Both the position numbers and the translations under genes were made by a program. The notes beneath the pieces are model-generated. The model was not told the origin of the DNA. It saw only the letters and a program-made list of their open reading frames with translations, and did no database searches. Shown here piece after piece: positions 48,827 through 59,269 of a DNA stretch of 64,000 nt (positions are counted from its first letter, which is position 1; every line of letters starts with the position of its first letter). Location of the stretch: contig JAAURJ010000002.1 of assembly GCA_012032285.1 (NCBI GenBank), forward strand, positions 1-64,000, written 5' to 3'. The stretch is from Sphingomonadales bacterium (GTDB lineage Bacteria > Pseudomonadota > Alphaproteobacteria > Sphingomonadales > Sphingomonadaceae).

Positions 48827-49834
48827 ATGGGTGATATAAGTATGATGCTGCCGCCTGCCGGGTTGGATGAGTTTTTGGAGGAGCTTGGTTGGAACAATGC
48901 GGCGATCAGTCCGGTTGCAGGTGATGCATCCTTCCGCCGTTATTTTCGCGCCCAGAGAAAAGACGGTCGGCGTGCGATTATCATGGATGCTCCCCCCCCG
49001 CATGAAGACCCACGCCCCTTTATCGGATTGTCTAAATATTTGATCCAGTTGGGTTTTCGTGCACCTGCTATTTGGGGACAGGATCTTGAAAAGGGTATCG
49101 TTCTTCTTGAGGATTTTGGCGATGTGCAAATGCGTATGCATCTGGATGAGCATCCAGACGAAGAGTGGGACGTCTATAGGCAAGCCATAGATACGCTGAT
49201 CCAATTGTCTGACAAGCCGCCCGCGCCGGTGCCCCCTTATGATATGGACACCTATTTGCGCGAGGTTGGATTGCTGACTGAATGGTATATGCCGGCTATG
49301 GCATTACCAGTTGATCAGCAGGGATATGATACCATGTGGCGCAGCGCCCTTTTGCCCTTGGAGCAAGAAGCGCATAAGGTGACGGTGCTGCGCGATTATC
49401 ATTCTGAAAATATCATGCTGCTCGATAATGCACGCAAAGGCGCAGGGCAGGGCATTATTGACTATCAGGACGCGCTGGTTGGTCACCCCGCTTATGATCT
49501 GGTGTCGATATTACAAGACGCCCGCCGCGATGTCAGCCCGGAATTGGAAAATGAAATGTTATGTTATTATCAGGAGCAAACCGGTTTCGGCGATGATTTT
49601 GCCTATCATTATGCATTATTAGGGGCGCAGCGTAATACGAAGATTATTGGCATTTTCACGCGGCTGTGGAAACGTGATGGCAAGGCGCGTTATCTCGATT
49701 TCCTGCCGCGTATGTGGGGGCTGTTGCAACGCGATCTGGATCATCCGCGTCTTGGCATTTTGAAGGATTGGTTTGACCGCCATATCCCGGAACAGGTTCG
49801 GAAAAGCAGACCGGAAGGAGCGCCCCCGGCATGA
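48827..49834 (+). CDS. amgK: Aminoglycoside phosphotransferase-family sugar kinase (AmgK-like)
   Basis: 'VTVLRDYHSENIMLLDNARKGAGQGIIDYQDALVGHPAYDLVSIL'; next to a MurU-like gene. Confidence 0.85.
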   Translation: MGDISMMLPPAGLDEFLEELGWNNAAISPVAGDASFRRYFRAQRKDGRRAIIMDAPPPHEDPRPFIGLSKYLIQLGFRAPAIWGQDLEKGIVLLEDFGDVQMRMHLDEHPDEEWDVYRQAIDTLIQLSDKPPAPVPPYDMDTYLREVGLLTEWYMPAMALPVDQQGYDTMWRSALLPLEQEAHKVTVLRDYHSENIMLLDNARKGAGQGIIDYQDALVGHPAYDLVSILQDARRDVSPELENEMLCYYQEQTGFGDDFAYHYALLGAQRNTKIIGIFTRLWKRDGKARYLDFLPRMWGLLQRDLDHPRLGILKDWFDRHIPEQVRKSRPEGAPPA

Positions 49835-50559
49835 CCAAGACGGCTATGGTAATGGCGGCGGGGTTAGGCACGCGGATGCGGCCCTTAACCAATGACAGGC
49901 CCAAGCCCTTGGTAATGGTTGCCGGAAAGACATTGATCGACCATAGTCTCGATAAACTCCATGAAGCTGGAGTAAGTGATATTGTCGTCAATATCCATTA
50001 CCTGCCAGAGATGGTCACCGCGCATCTTGCGGAAAAAGCGATGGATTTCAAAATCACTATATCAGACGAGAGCGAACAGTTACTCGAAACCGGCGGCGGC
50101 TTGATTAAGGCGCTACCTTTTCTTGGGGAGGACCCGTTTTTCTGTATTAACAGCGATAATATCTGGACCGAAAATGGCGGCATAGCGCTTCAAAAACTGG
50201 TTGGGGCTTGGGATGCCGAGCATATGGATGCACTTTTGCTGGTAGTGCCTGTTGCCGGTGCCCATAATCATCAGGGCGCAGGAGATTTTTACCTTAGCGA
50301 AGATGGCAGGCTCGAACGGCGCGGGGAAAGGGAAAATGCACCATTCATTTACACCGGCATACAGATGATTAGCCACCGTTTGCTGCGTGATCCGCCAAAA
50401 GGCGCGTTTTCGACTAATATCCTTTGGACGCGGGCGATTGATGAAGGGCGGTTATACGGGTTTGTCCATAGCGGGGAATGGTTTGATATCGGATCGCCCG
50501 GCGCGATTGCCCCGACCGAGGCGCGTCTGGCGGAATTGGAACGGACGGTTCATGCCTGA
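49831..50559 (+). CDS. murU: Nucleotidyltransferase (MurU-like)
   Basis: 'AMVMAAGLGTRMRPLTNDRPKPLVMVAGKTLIDHSLDKL'. Confidence 0.88.
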   Translation: MTKTAMVMAAGLGTRMRPLTNDRPKPLVMVAGKTLIDHSLDKLHEAGVSDIVVNIHYLPEMVTAHLAEKAMDFKITISDESEQLLETGGGLIKALPFLGEDPFFCINSDNIWTENGGIALQKLVGAWDAEHMDALLLVVPVAGAHNHQGAGDFYLSEDGRLERRGERENAPFIYTGIQMISHRLLRDPPKGAFSTNILWTRAIDEGRLYGFVHSGEWFDIGSPGAIAPTEARLAELERTVHA

Positions 50560-53556
50560 ACCAATACGGCCTTCGCTTTATACTTGTTTATTTGGTCAGG
50601 ATTTATGCGATTGCACCGTGGAGGCGATTTTGGCCCGCACGGGCGAAGATCCACTCCGTTTGAGTGAGGCAATATTACTGCTTCCCAATAACCGTGCGAT
50701 AAAAGCGATGACGGAGGCTTTTGTCCGAAAGGTTAAACCGGGCCTGTTGTTGCCGCGCATGGCCGCGCTTGGCGATCTGTCTTTGCATGATGCATTGGGG
50801 CCGTTATTTGACCCGCTGGATGCAGATGAGCCCATTCCGCCGGTGATTGAACCCATGGCTCGGTTGTTGCTGTTGGTGCGGTTGGTGATGGAACAGCGAA
50901 AGGCGGCGGGACAGAATATCACCGCTACCGAAGCATTAAAACTCGCCCGTTATCTGACGCAGGTGCTGGATGAGATTGAAGCTGCAAAGCTTCGGTTTGA
51001 CCGGTTTGACATCATCAAGCCCGATGGGCAGGATTTGAGCGGGCATTGGCAAAATAGCTATAAGCAGCTTTTGGAACTGGTCCCGTTATACCAAAAAAAA
51101 CTGGCGGAGATGGGCCGGATCGATGCGGCGCGGCGGCGCAATATACTGCTCGAAAACTTTGCCCATTCTCTTAAAGAAAACCGGCCTGACCGCTTCATCG
51201 TAGCGGCGGGCGTTTCCACGGATGCCCCCGCAATTGCTGCGGTTTTGAAACAAGTGGCTTTGCTGCCCAATGCGATGGTTATCCTGCCCGCACTCGATTT
51301 GGATATGCCGGACAAGGAATGGGAACAGATCGGTCCGCATCTGCCCATAAAGGGCGAGTTATTGTCCCGGCCTGGCCATGAAAGTCATCCGCAATATCAT
51401 CATAAATCGCTGCTCAATGCCATGGATTTCGGGCGGGGCGAGGTGCAGCCGTTGAAAAAGCGCAAGGCGGAAACGCGCACCGCCGAAACAATACGGCATA
51501 TATTCTGCCTGCCCGATGCTACCGCGCACTGGCAGTTATTAAAACCGGCACAAAAAAAGCTACCCCATGTAAGGGTAATGACCTGCGACGATAGCAGTCA
51601 GGAAGCATTGTCTATTGCAATTTTGATCCGGGGGGCATTGGAACATCCGGAAAGGCGCATTGCGCTGGTCACCCCAGACCGGGAACTTGCTATGCGAACT
51701 GCGGCGCAGCTGAAACGTTGGAATATCAATGCCGATGACAGCGCAGGCCGTCCGCTGGTGCAAAGTCCGCCTGCCTTGTTCATCATGGCGCTTTCCGAAT
51801 GCTTTGCAACCGGCTTTGCGCCAGTGCCTCTGCTTGCTGCGCTTAAACATCCGTTGGCACAGCAAGGGGAGGGGCGAACGCGGTGGCTGGATCAGGTGCG
51901 GCGGCTCGACCTTCTGTTGCGCGGACCGAATGAAGGGGTGGGCCTTTGCGCCATTACCGCTGCCATTGCCGCCGAAAAGGCCAAAGACGCAGGCGACCGG
52001 CGGATATTGGATCCTGATATTTGTGCGGCGTTGGAGCTATGGTGGGGGGAGGTTGCAGCGATACTCGCGCCGCTTGCAAAAGCGGCGGAAGGCGATTTGC
52101 CCGCGATATTGGCCGCGCTACAGACTGTTTCTGGAACGCTGAGCCATGATGCCCTGTGGAAGGGAAATGCCGGGCGGCAACTTGCCGGTTTTTTGAGGAT
52201 TTGGGCCAAAATAATCTGTCCATTATGGGCAGGCCGGTCGCAGAGGCGATACCGTCTATCCTGACCGAGTTGATGTCCGACCAAAGCGTGCGGCTTCCCT
52301 ATGGCGGGCACCCACGTATTGCCATTTACGGTTTGTTGGAGGCACGGTTGCAGAAGGCCGATATGGTGATTTGCGCCGGGCTGAATGAAGGGGTATGGCC
52401 GCAATTGCAAGCGCCCGATCCGTGGCTTGCTCCGAGGATACGGCGTGATTTGGGTCTGCCCGCTCCAGAGCGTAATATAGGTCTGTCTGCGCATGATCTT
52501 GCCAGCGCCTTGGGTGCGGGCGAAGTGGTGCTAAGCCGGGCGCGGCGGAACCGCGGCGGGCCGACTGTGGCTTCGCGCTTCTTACTGCGTATTCAATCAT
52601 TGCTGGGTCAGGGGTTGGCGGTGGAAGAGGAGGCGGTGCGGCTTTCGGCGCTGCTCGATAAGCCAGATGTTTATAGCCCGCCTTATTTCCGTCCTGCCCC
52701 TGTGCCCTCTTTGGAGCAGCGGCGCGTGGCGGTGTCGGTCACACAATTTGATGCCCTGAAATCCAATCCCTATTCCTTTTATGCGTCCAAGATTATGGGT
52801 CTGAATGTTCTCGATATGGTTGACGCCGAGCCAAGTCATGCATGGCGCGGGACGGTGATCCACCGGATATTGGAATATTGGCATAAGCAAGATGGCAGCG
52901 CCCCCGAAGCATTGATCCAGCGGGCGGAGGAACTGTTGTTGAACAAGGCGCTTAATCCCGCGCTGCGTGCCCTTTGGCAGCCGCGTATATCAAAGGCCTT
53001 GTGCTGGGTTGCCGAAGAAACACAGCGGCTTAATAACGAAGAGGGGCGCAGCGTTTTAATCTCCGAGGCAGACGGGGAGATGGCGCTTTGCGGCGTAAAG
53101 GTGCGCGGGCGGGCGGACCGGATTGACGCGCTACCCGATGGCAGCCTTGCGATTGTGGACTATAAAAAAGGCACCGCCCCAACGGCGGCAAAGGTTGCGG
53201 CGGGGTTTGCGTTACAACTTGGGCTGATCGGCATGATGGCGGAGAAGGGCGGGATAGCCGGGGTTAAGGGCAACGCCACCCAGTTTGAATATTGGAGCCT
53301 AGCCAAGGATAAGAGCGGATTTGGCGTGATCAAAAAACCGGTGAGCGATGTGATCAAGAAAAACACCATCCTTTCCAGCGAATTTGTGGACTTTGCCGAA
53401 GTGCAGGCGGCGGCTTTGCTCAACGCTTATATCAACGGCGATGCACCTTTTACAGCGATGCTGGAGCCTGCTTATGCCTATGGTGACCATGACCAGTTGA
53501 TGCGGTTGCAGGAATGGGACGGGCGTGAAGCGCAAAAGCAGGAAGATGAAGCATGA
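50552..53556 (+). CDS. addB: Double-strand break repair protein AddB, frameshifted at a T6 run
   Basis: Two ORFs join at 52189-52194 (GGT TTT TT[T] GAG GAT TTG); C-terminal nuclease domain 'RADRIDALPDGSLAIVDYKKGTAP'. Confidence 0.9.
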
Positions 53557-56500
53557 GCGTCGCTACAAACAAAAAAAAGGAACCGCTCTATCCGCTGACC
53601 GATGGTCAAGAAGATGCGGTCCTGCCATCCGACAATATTTGGCTCAGCGCCTCCGCCGGAACAGGCAAGACACAGGTGCTGGCCGCGCGGGTGATCCGGC
53701 TTTTGTTGCAGGAAGATGTGCGGCCAGAAAACCTGCTTTGTATTACCTTTACCAAGGCAGGGGCGGCGGAGATGGCAGAACGGATCAACCGCCTGCTCGC
53801 GTCCTGGGTGCAAATGAAGGGCACGGAGCTGGGCGCTGATCTGATGGCATTGGGGGCTGATAATGGGCCTGCAACGCTGCTTCGTGCACGGCAGCTTTTT
53901 GCCCGCATATTGGATGCGCCGGGCGGAGGGCTACAAATCTTGACGATCCATAGCCTCTGCCAGTCGCTGCTGGGGAGTTTCCCCGAAGAGGCGGGGTTGA
54001 TTCCGGGTTTTGAACTGGTTGAGGGGCGCGAACGGGACGAGCTTTACCGCGAAGCGCTGCACGAAATGATCGTTGAGGCTGAGGTGCAGGGGCGCGATAA
54101 TTTGATCGGAAACTTGCAGCAAATGAGCCTTGATATGGGTGAGGACAGAGCGTTCAAATTTCTGCACCGCTGCGCTGCGCAGCCTGATGCGATGGCATGG
54201 GTGCCACAGGACCAAGGCGCACTTGTTTTGCCAGACGGATTGCCGGCGTGGCCTTCACTGGCAGCGTTCAGAATTACCTAGAGGAGATGCTGTCCGACAG
54301 CGTGATCGACCGCGCATCTATAAACGCACTCGCCGATATGAACCGGCAATGGGGCACAAAACGCGGCAATGAACGCGCGGATACAGTGGTGCAATGGCTG
54401 GCCATGGATATGCCCATGCGGGCGCAAAATTTTGGCCTGATCCGGTCCTGCTGGACAAATGGCAGTGGGGCGGCGCTGACTACATCCAAAAACTACACCC
54501 CGACCGACCCCGCTTATGCCGAAATAGCGCTGGCGCTTTATCAATGGACAGAGTCCATTGGGGGGCAAATCCAACTGGCCAAATATGCAGACAGGTTGGC
54601 CCCAGCCTTGCTGGCGGGCAAAGCCTTTGCTCTGAAATATCAGGAGTGCAAACAAGCGCGCGGACTGGTCGATTTTGATGATATGATCGGCAAAACAGCC
54701 GCGTTATTGTCTCAAGGCGGAATGGCGGATTGGGTGCGGTATAAACTGGACCGGCAATATGATCATATATTGATTGATGAGGCACAGGACACCAATGAAG
54801 CACAATGGGATATTGCCCGCGCACTGAGCGACGATTTTTTAGCGGTGCTGGCGGCAAGGGTGGCAAAAGCCGCACCATTTTTGCGGTGGGCGACTATAAG
54901 CAGGCGATTTTCGGCTTTCAGGGCACGGATCCCGAAAATTACCGTGCGGCAGGAGCGGATTTTGCCGAGAAGGTTGCCGAAACCGGTAAGGAGTTAAAAC
55001 GGCTCAACCTGTCGCGCAGTTTCCGTTCGGCAAAGCCAGTATTGGATTTTGTGAACAGCATCATTGACTGCGCCGGGGCCGAGGCATTTGGCATAGATGG
55101 TCAGATTGAGGATCATTATAGCAAGGGAAAGCCGGATATTGGCTCTGTAGAATTATTCCCCCCGGTTTTGCGCCCTGATGGCGACATTAATAGCGAGAAT
55201 GGCGAAAATTCCGCGGGTGACGAAGAAAAATGGCTTAGCGGTGAACAGCGCATCCTGTCGCATCGCCTTGCCGCTTATGTCCGCGATCTGGTCGATGAAG
55301 CGCCAGTTTTAGCCAGCACCAGCCAGCCGCTCGTTCCGGGCGATATTATGATCCTGCTCCGTAAACGCGGAGATATGGCAAGCTTTCTAGTCAGCCAGCT
55401 ACATGACAAAATGTGCCGGTCGCCGGTATCGACCGGCTGCGCCTTAGGCAGCCTTTGGCAGTGCAGGATATGCTATCGGTGATCCGCTTTGTTCTGCAAC
55501 CTGATGATGATTTAAGCCTTGCCAGCATTTTGGTGTCGCCGCTTATTGGCTGGTCGCAGAATCAACTGCTGAATCATGGCTATCGCGGGCCGGGGCATAA
55601 GGGCAAAAGCCTGTGGCAATATTTGAAATCGGGCGAAAAACATCCAGATGTGACGGCACCGTTATCCGGTCTGCTTGCCGCCACCGACTTTACTGGTATT
55701 TACCCCTTTTTGGAGGAGATATTATCTGGCCCAATGCAAGGCCGCCGTAAATTCATTGCCCGCATGGGTGAAGAAGTGCGCGTGCCATTGGATGAAATAC
55801 TCAACGCCGCAATCGAATTTGAACAAAGACGTGGCGGCACTTTGCAAAGCTTTTTGGCATGGTTTGAACGTGGTGATACCGAAATCAAACGCGAAGGTTT
55901 GTCCAGTAGCAATGAAGTAAGGGTGATGACCGTACATGGGGCCAAAGGCTTGCAAGCGCCCGTTGTGATAATGGCTGATATATTATCGGATCCCGATAGG
56001 AATAATGAACGCGATTATACGCTGGACCTAGCGGATGGCGGGAAAATCCCGCTATTACCAGTCAGCAAGGAATTCCAATCTGGGCGGCTTGGCGAAACAG
56101 TGGAGAAAAAACTGAAAGCCGACCTCGCCGAACATCATCGCTTGCTCTATGTGGCGATAACCCGGGCGGAAGAAAGGCTGGTGATGGCGGGTGCCATCAG
56201 AGCGCCGAATAAAGATGGCAGCTATCCAGAAAATAGCTGGTATCCACTATTGCTCCGCGCGATGGAAAATATGGGCTGTTGCTGGCAGGAGGAACCAGTT
56301 TTTGGTCAGGTCATGCGTTTCAGCGGCACCGGGCAAGCGTATATAAAAACGCAAAAGGAAAAAGATTTCAAAAAGGCCGCATTCGCCGAAATTCCCGCAT
56401 GGTTGAGCGCACCTGCACCAGCCGAGGAAAAACCGCCGCGTCCTCTTGCTCCGTCGCATCTGGACGATGATGATTATGGCGAGGCTCCGGCAGGAGTTGG

Positions 56501-57002
56501 TGCAAAAAGAGCTGCGGAAAAAGGTCGGCTGATTCATGCTTTATTCGAACGGATTATTGGGACGGATTTAGACGCCACTCTACAAAAGGCGCAAATCTGG
56601 CTTGAGCGCAACAATCGCGACAGCAGCATCGACAATGGCGAGTTGCTGCACATGATACGCCGCATAATCGACAATCCTGAATGGCAGGATTTTTTCGGGC
56701 GCGACGCACGGGCTGAAATACCTTTGGCCGCTGTGGTCGGTGAAACAGTGATTAGCGGGCGAGTCGACCGTATGCATATTGGTGCAAACAAAGTAAGGAT
56801 TTTGGACTTTAAGACGGGCAGGGCGATCCCGGCTTCGCCTGAAGCTTTGCCTCGCGCTTATTTGCGGCAAATGGCGCATTATCATGCGGCGGCGGAGAAA
56901 ATCTTTCCTGGAAGAACGGTTGAGAGCTGTTTGTTGTTCACCCATGGTCCGGTAATGATGCCATTGGAGGAATCTGTATTGGCCCCGCACCGCCCGGTTT
57001 AG
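53553..57002 (+). CDS. addA: Double-strand break repair helicase AddA, three frameshifts
   Basis: Walker A 'LSASAGTGKTQVLAARVIRLLL', 'DHILIDEAQDTNEAQWDI', 'AVGDYKQAIFGFQGTDPENY', 'VMTVHGAKGLQAPVVIMAD', nuclease 'RVDRMHIGANKVRILDFKTGR' in four successive frames. Confidence 0.92.
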
Positions 57003-57137
57003 CTGAATTTTCACCCACGGGCAAAGCGGCATATTCGCCGATCCATTTAGTCTTGCCAATATTTTCTATCATCAATCCGTCTTGTCACCACTCCATGCGC
57101 CGCCTACATTCCCATTAATTTGATAAGGAGATTTCTT

Positions 57138-57461
57138 ATGGCTATTAAAGCAGTCGGTGACAGTGATTTTGAACAGGCCGTCTTACAAAGCGACAAGCCT
57201 GTCGTCGTTGATTTTTGGGCGGAATGGTGCGGGCCGTGCAAAATGATTGGGCCAAGCCTTGAAGAATTAAGTGACGAATTGGGCGAAAGCGTAACCATCG
57301 CCAAGCTGAATATCGACGACCATCCCGACACCCCGGCCAAATATGGCGTGCGCGGTATTCCGACGATGATCTTGTTCAAAAATGGTCAAGTCGCCGACAC
57401 CAAAGTTGGCGCTGCGCCCAAGGCGGCAATTAAGGAATGGATTGTCACCGCTGCGGGCTGA
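57138..57461 (+). CDS. trxA: Thioredoxin
   Basis: '[23 protein letters not shown]'. Confidence 0.97.
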   Translation: MAIKAVGDSDFEQAVLQSDKPVVVDFWAEWCGPCKMIGPSLEELSDELGESVTIAKLNIDDHPDTPAKYGVRGIPTMILFKNGQVADTKVGAAPKAAIKEWIVTAAG

Positions 57462-57485
57462 TAAACCGCGGCGGCTGCTATAGAT

Positions 57486-58733
57486 TTAGCTGCGATAATC
57501 GGCGTTGATCGAAATATAACCGTGCGTTAAATCGCAGGTCCAAACCGTCGCGCGGCCATTGCCCATTCCTAAATCCACGCCGATGCTGATTTCGCTGCCT
57601 TTCAGATGCTCGGCAACCGGCGCTTCGTCATAGCTATCGGCGGCTAGTCCCGCCTGTGCCACCCATTTGTCGGCAAAGCGGATGGCGAGCCGGTCACGGT
57701 CGGCGGGCTCGCCTGCCTTGCCCACGGCCATCACCACGCGGCCCCAATTGGCATCCTCGCCCGCTATTGCGGTTTTAACCAGAGGAGAATTGGCGACCGC
57801 CATGCCGATACGGCGTGCACTTTCGTTGCTAACCGCGCCGGTAACGGCGATTTCGATGAATTTGCTCGCCCCTTCACCGTCGCGCACGACCAAATGGGCA
57901 AGGCGGAGGCACACATCGTCCAACGCAGCGGCAAAGGCATCCGCGCCAGGATCGTCAAAGGAGCCGAGTACCGCATTCCCCGCTTTGCCAGTAGCGAAAA
58001 CCAAAACCGTATCGCTGGTCGATGTATCACTATCCACTGTGATACAATTAAAGCTTTTGCGGGTTGCATTGGTCAAAAGCGCTTGCAGGAAAGCCGGTTC
58101 AATCGCTGCATCGGTGAAGATATAACCGAGCATTGTCGCCATATCAGGTGCGATCATGCCGCTGCCTTTAATGATTGCCGATAAATGGACAGTCTTGCCG
58201 CCTATAACTGCACTGGCTCCGGCGCCCTTGGGGAAGGTATCTGTAGTGGCGATTGTCGCTGCCGCCTCTTCCCAGCTGCACGGAGCTGCTGTGATAACGG
58301 CGTCTATGCCTGCATCTGCCTTATCCATGGGCAGCGGCACACCGATTACTCCGGTGGAGGAAACATAGACTTCTTCTGCTGCACAGCCCAGATGGGCGGC
58401 CATTTTGCCGATGATCAGCTCCACCGCCTCGCGCCCGCGAAAGCCAGTGAAGGCATTACTGTTCCCGGCATTGACCACCAATGCACGTGCAGTTCCTTTT
58501 TTCAGATTCTCCCGCGTCATTTCAACCTCGGTCGAACAGCAGATATTTGACGTGGTGACTCCTGCGACGCTGGTTCCCTCACATAGTTCAGCAAATGTCA
58601 GGTCGCACCGGTCCCATTCCTTGTACCGCGCTCTTGCAATACGCAGTTCTACGCCTGAAATTTCAGCTAGGGCAGGAAATTGGTCTGGCGCAAGGGGGGA
58701 TTTGGTAAGCAAGGCCGTATCTTTCTGTGGCAA
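57486..58733 (-). CDS. argJ: Bifunctional glutamate N-acetyltransferase/amino-acid acetyltransferase ArgJ
   Basis: 'ALVVNAGNSNAFTGFRGREAV', 'KGSGMIAPDMATMLGYIFTDA', 'DANWGRVVMAVGKAGEP'. Confidence 0.96.
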   Translation of the reverse strand: MPQKDTALLTKSPLAPDQFPALAEISGVELRIARARYKEWDRCDLTFAELCEGTSVAGVTTSNICCSTEVEMTRENLKKGTARALVVNAGNSNAFTGFRGREAVELIIGKMAAHLGCAAEEVYVSSTGVIGVPLPMDKADAGIDAVITAAPCSWEEAAATIATTDTFPKGAGASAVIGGKTVHLSAIIKGSGMIAPDMATMLGYIFTDAAIEPAFLQALLTNATRKSFNCITVDSDTSTSDTVLVFATGKAGNAVLGSFDDPGADAFAAALDDVCLRLAHLVVRDGEGASKFIEIAVTGAVSNESARRIGMAVANSPLVKTAIAGEDANWGRVVMAVGKAGEPADRDRLAIRFADKWVAQAGLAADSYDEAPVAEHLKGSEISIGVDLGMGNGRATVWTCDLTHGYISINADYRS

Positions 58734-58872
58734 TATCTAAGGCGTTTCGCCTAGCTTATCAGATACCATGATTGCAAGAATTTGCGTCTTCGCACAGCTA
58801 TAGTTTAACGCTAATCTGTTCATAGTGCTGGACGAAGTGTGCGGGGATGATTATATGCGCGGTGTAAAGATC

Positions 58873-59154
58873 ATGATGACACGCGCTTTCCTGTTCCTTT
58901 TGGCAATAATGTCTGGCCTGACTACGGCGCAGGCAGCCGAATGTGTGCGCCCGGAACAAAGCACGCTGGGCCGTGATGCGGTGACGGCTGAAATCATTGT
59001 TGATGCCTTGATGGAGGATGGCAAAGCCGCTGTTCAAACAGATTTTTTTAACGCGTCATTGCCCGCAATTTCTGCCCAACGGCATTGTCACTTTTTTGCT
59101 TTTGTTGCTCCTGCCGCCTCCACCACTTACATTGGTGATCGTAACCGGCAATAG
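58873..59154 (+). CDS. Hypothetical secreted protein, possibly disrupted (low confidence boundaries)
   Basis: Signal peptide MMTRAFLFLLAIMSGLTTAQA|AECVRPEQSTLGRD; the same frame reopens after TAG with CGADGCACPSFPYQASETALLAIAPL up to secA. Confidence 0.4.
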   Translation: MMTRAFLFLLAIMSGLTTAQAAECVRPEQSTLGRDAVTAEIIVDALMEDGKAAVQTDFFNASLPAISAQRHCHFFAFVAPAASTTYIGDRNRQ

Positions 59155-59269
59155 GCCCTTTGCGGCGCGGATGGCTGTGCCTGTCCGTCTTTTCCCTATC
59201 AAGCTTCAGAAACAGCGCTGCTGGCAATCGCCCCGCTGACTATCATTATAGAATTTAAGGAAATATCAT

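Noticed and set aside
54197-57002. addA pieces as several separate genes
   Set aside because: Motif order across the fragments is that of one continuous AddA; each junction is explained by one missing base.
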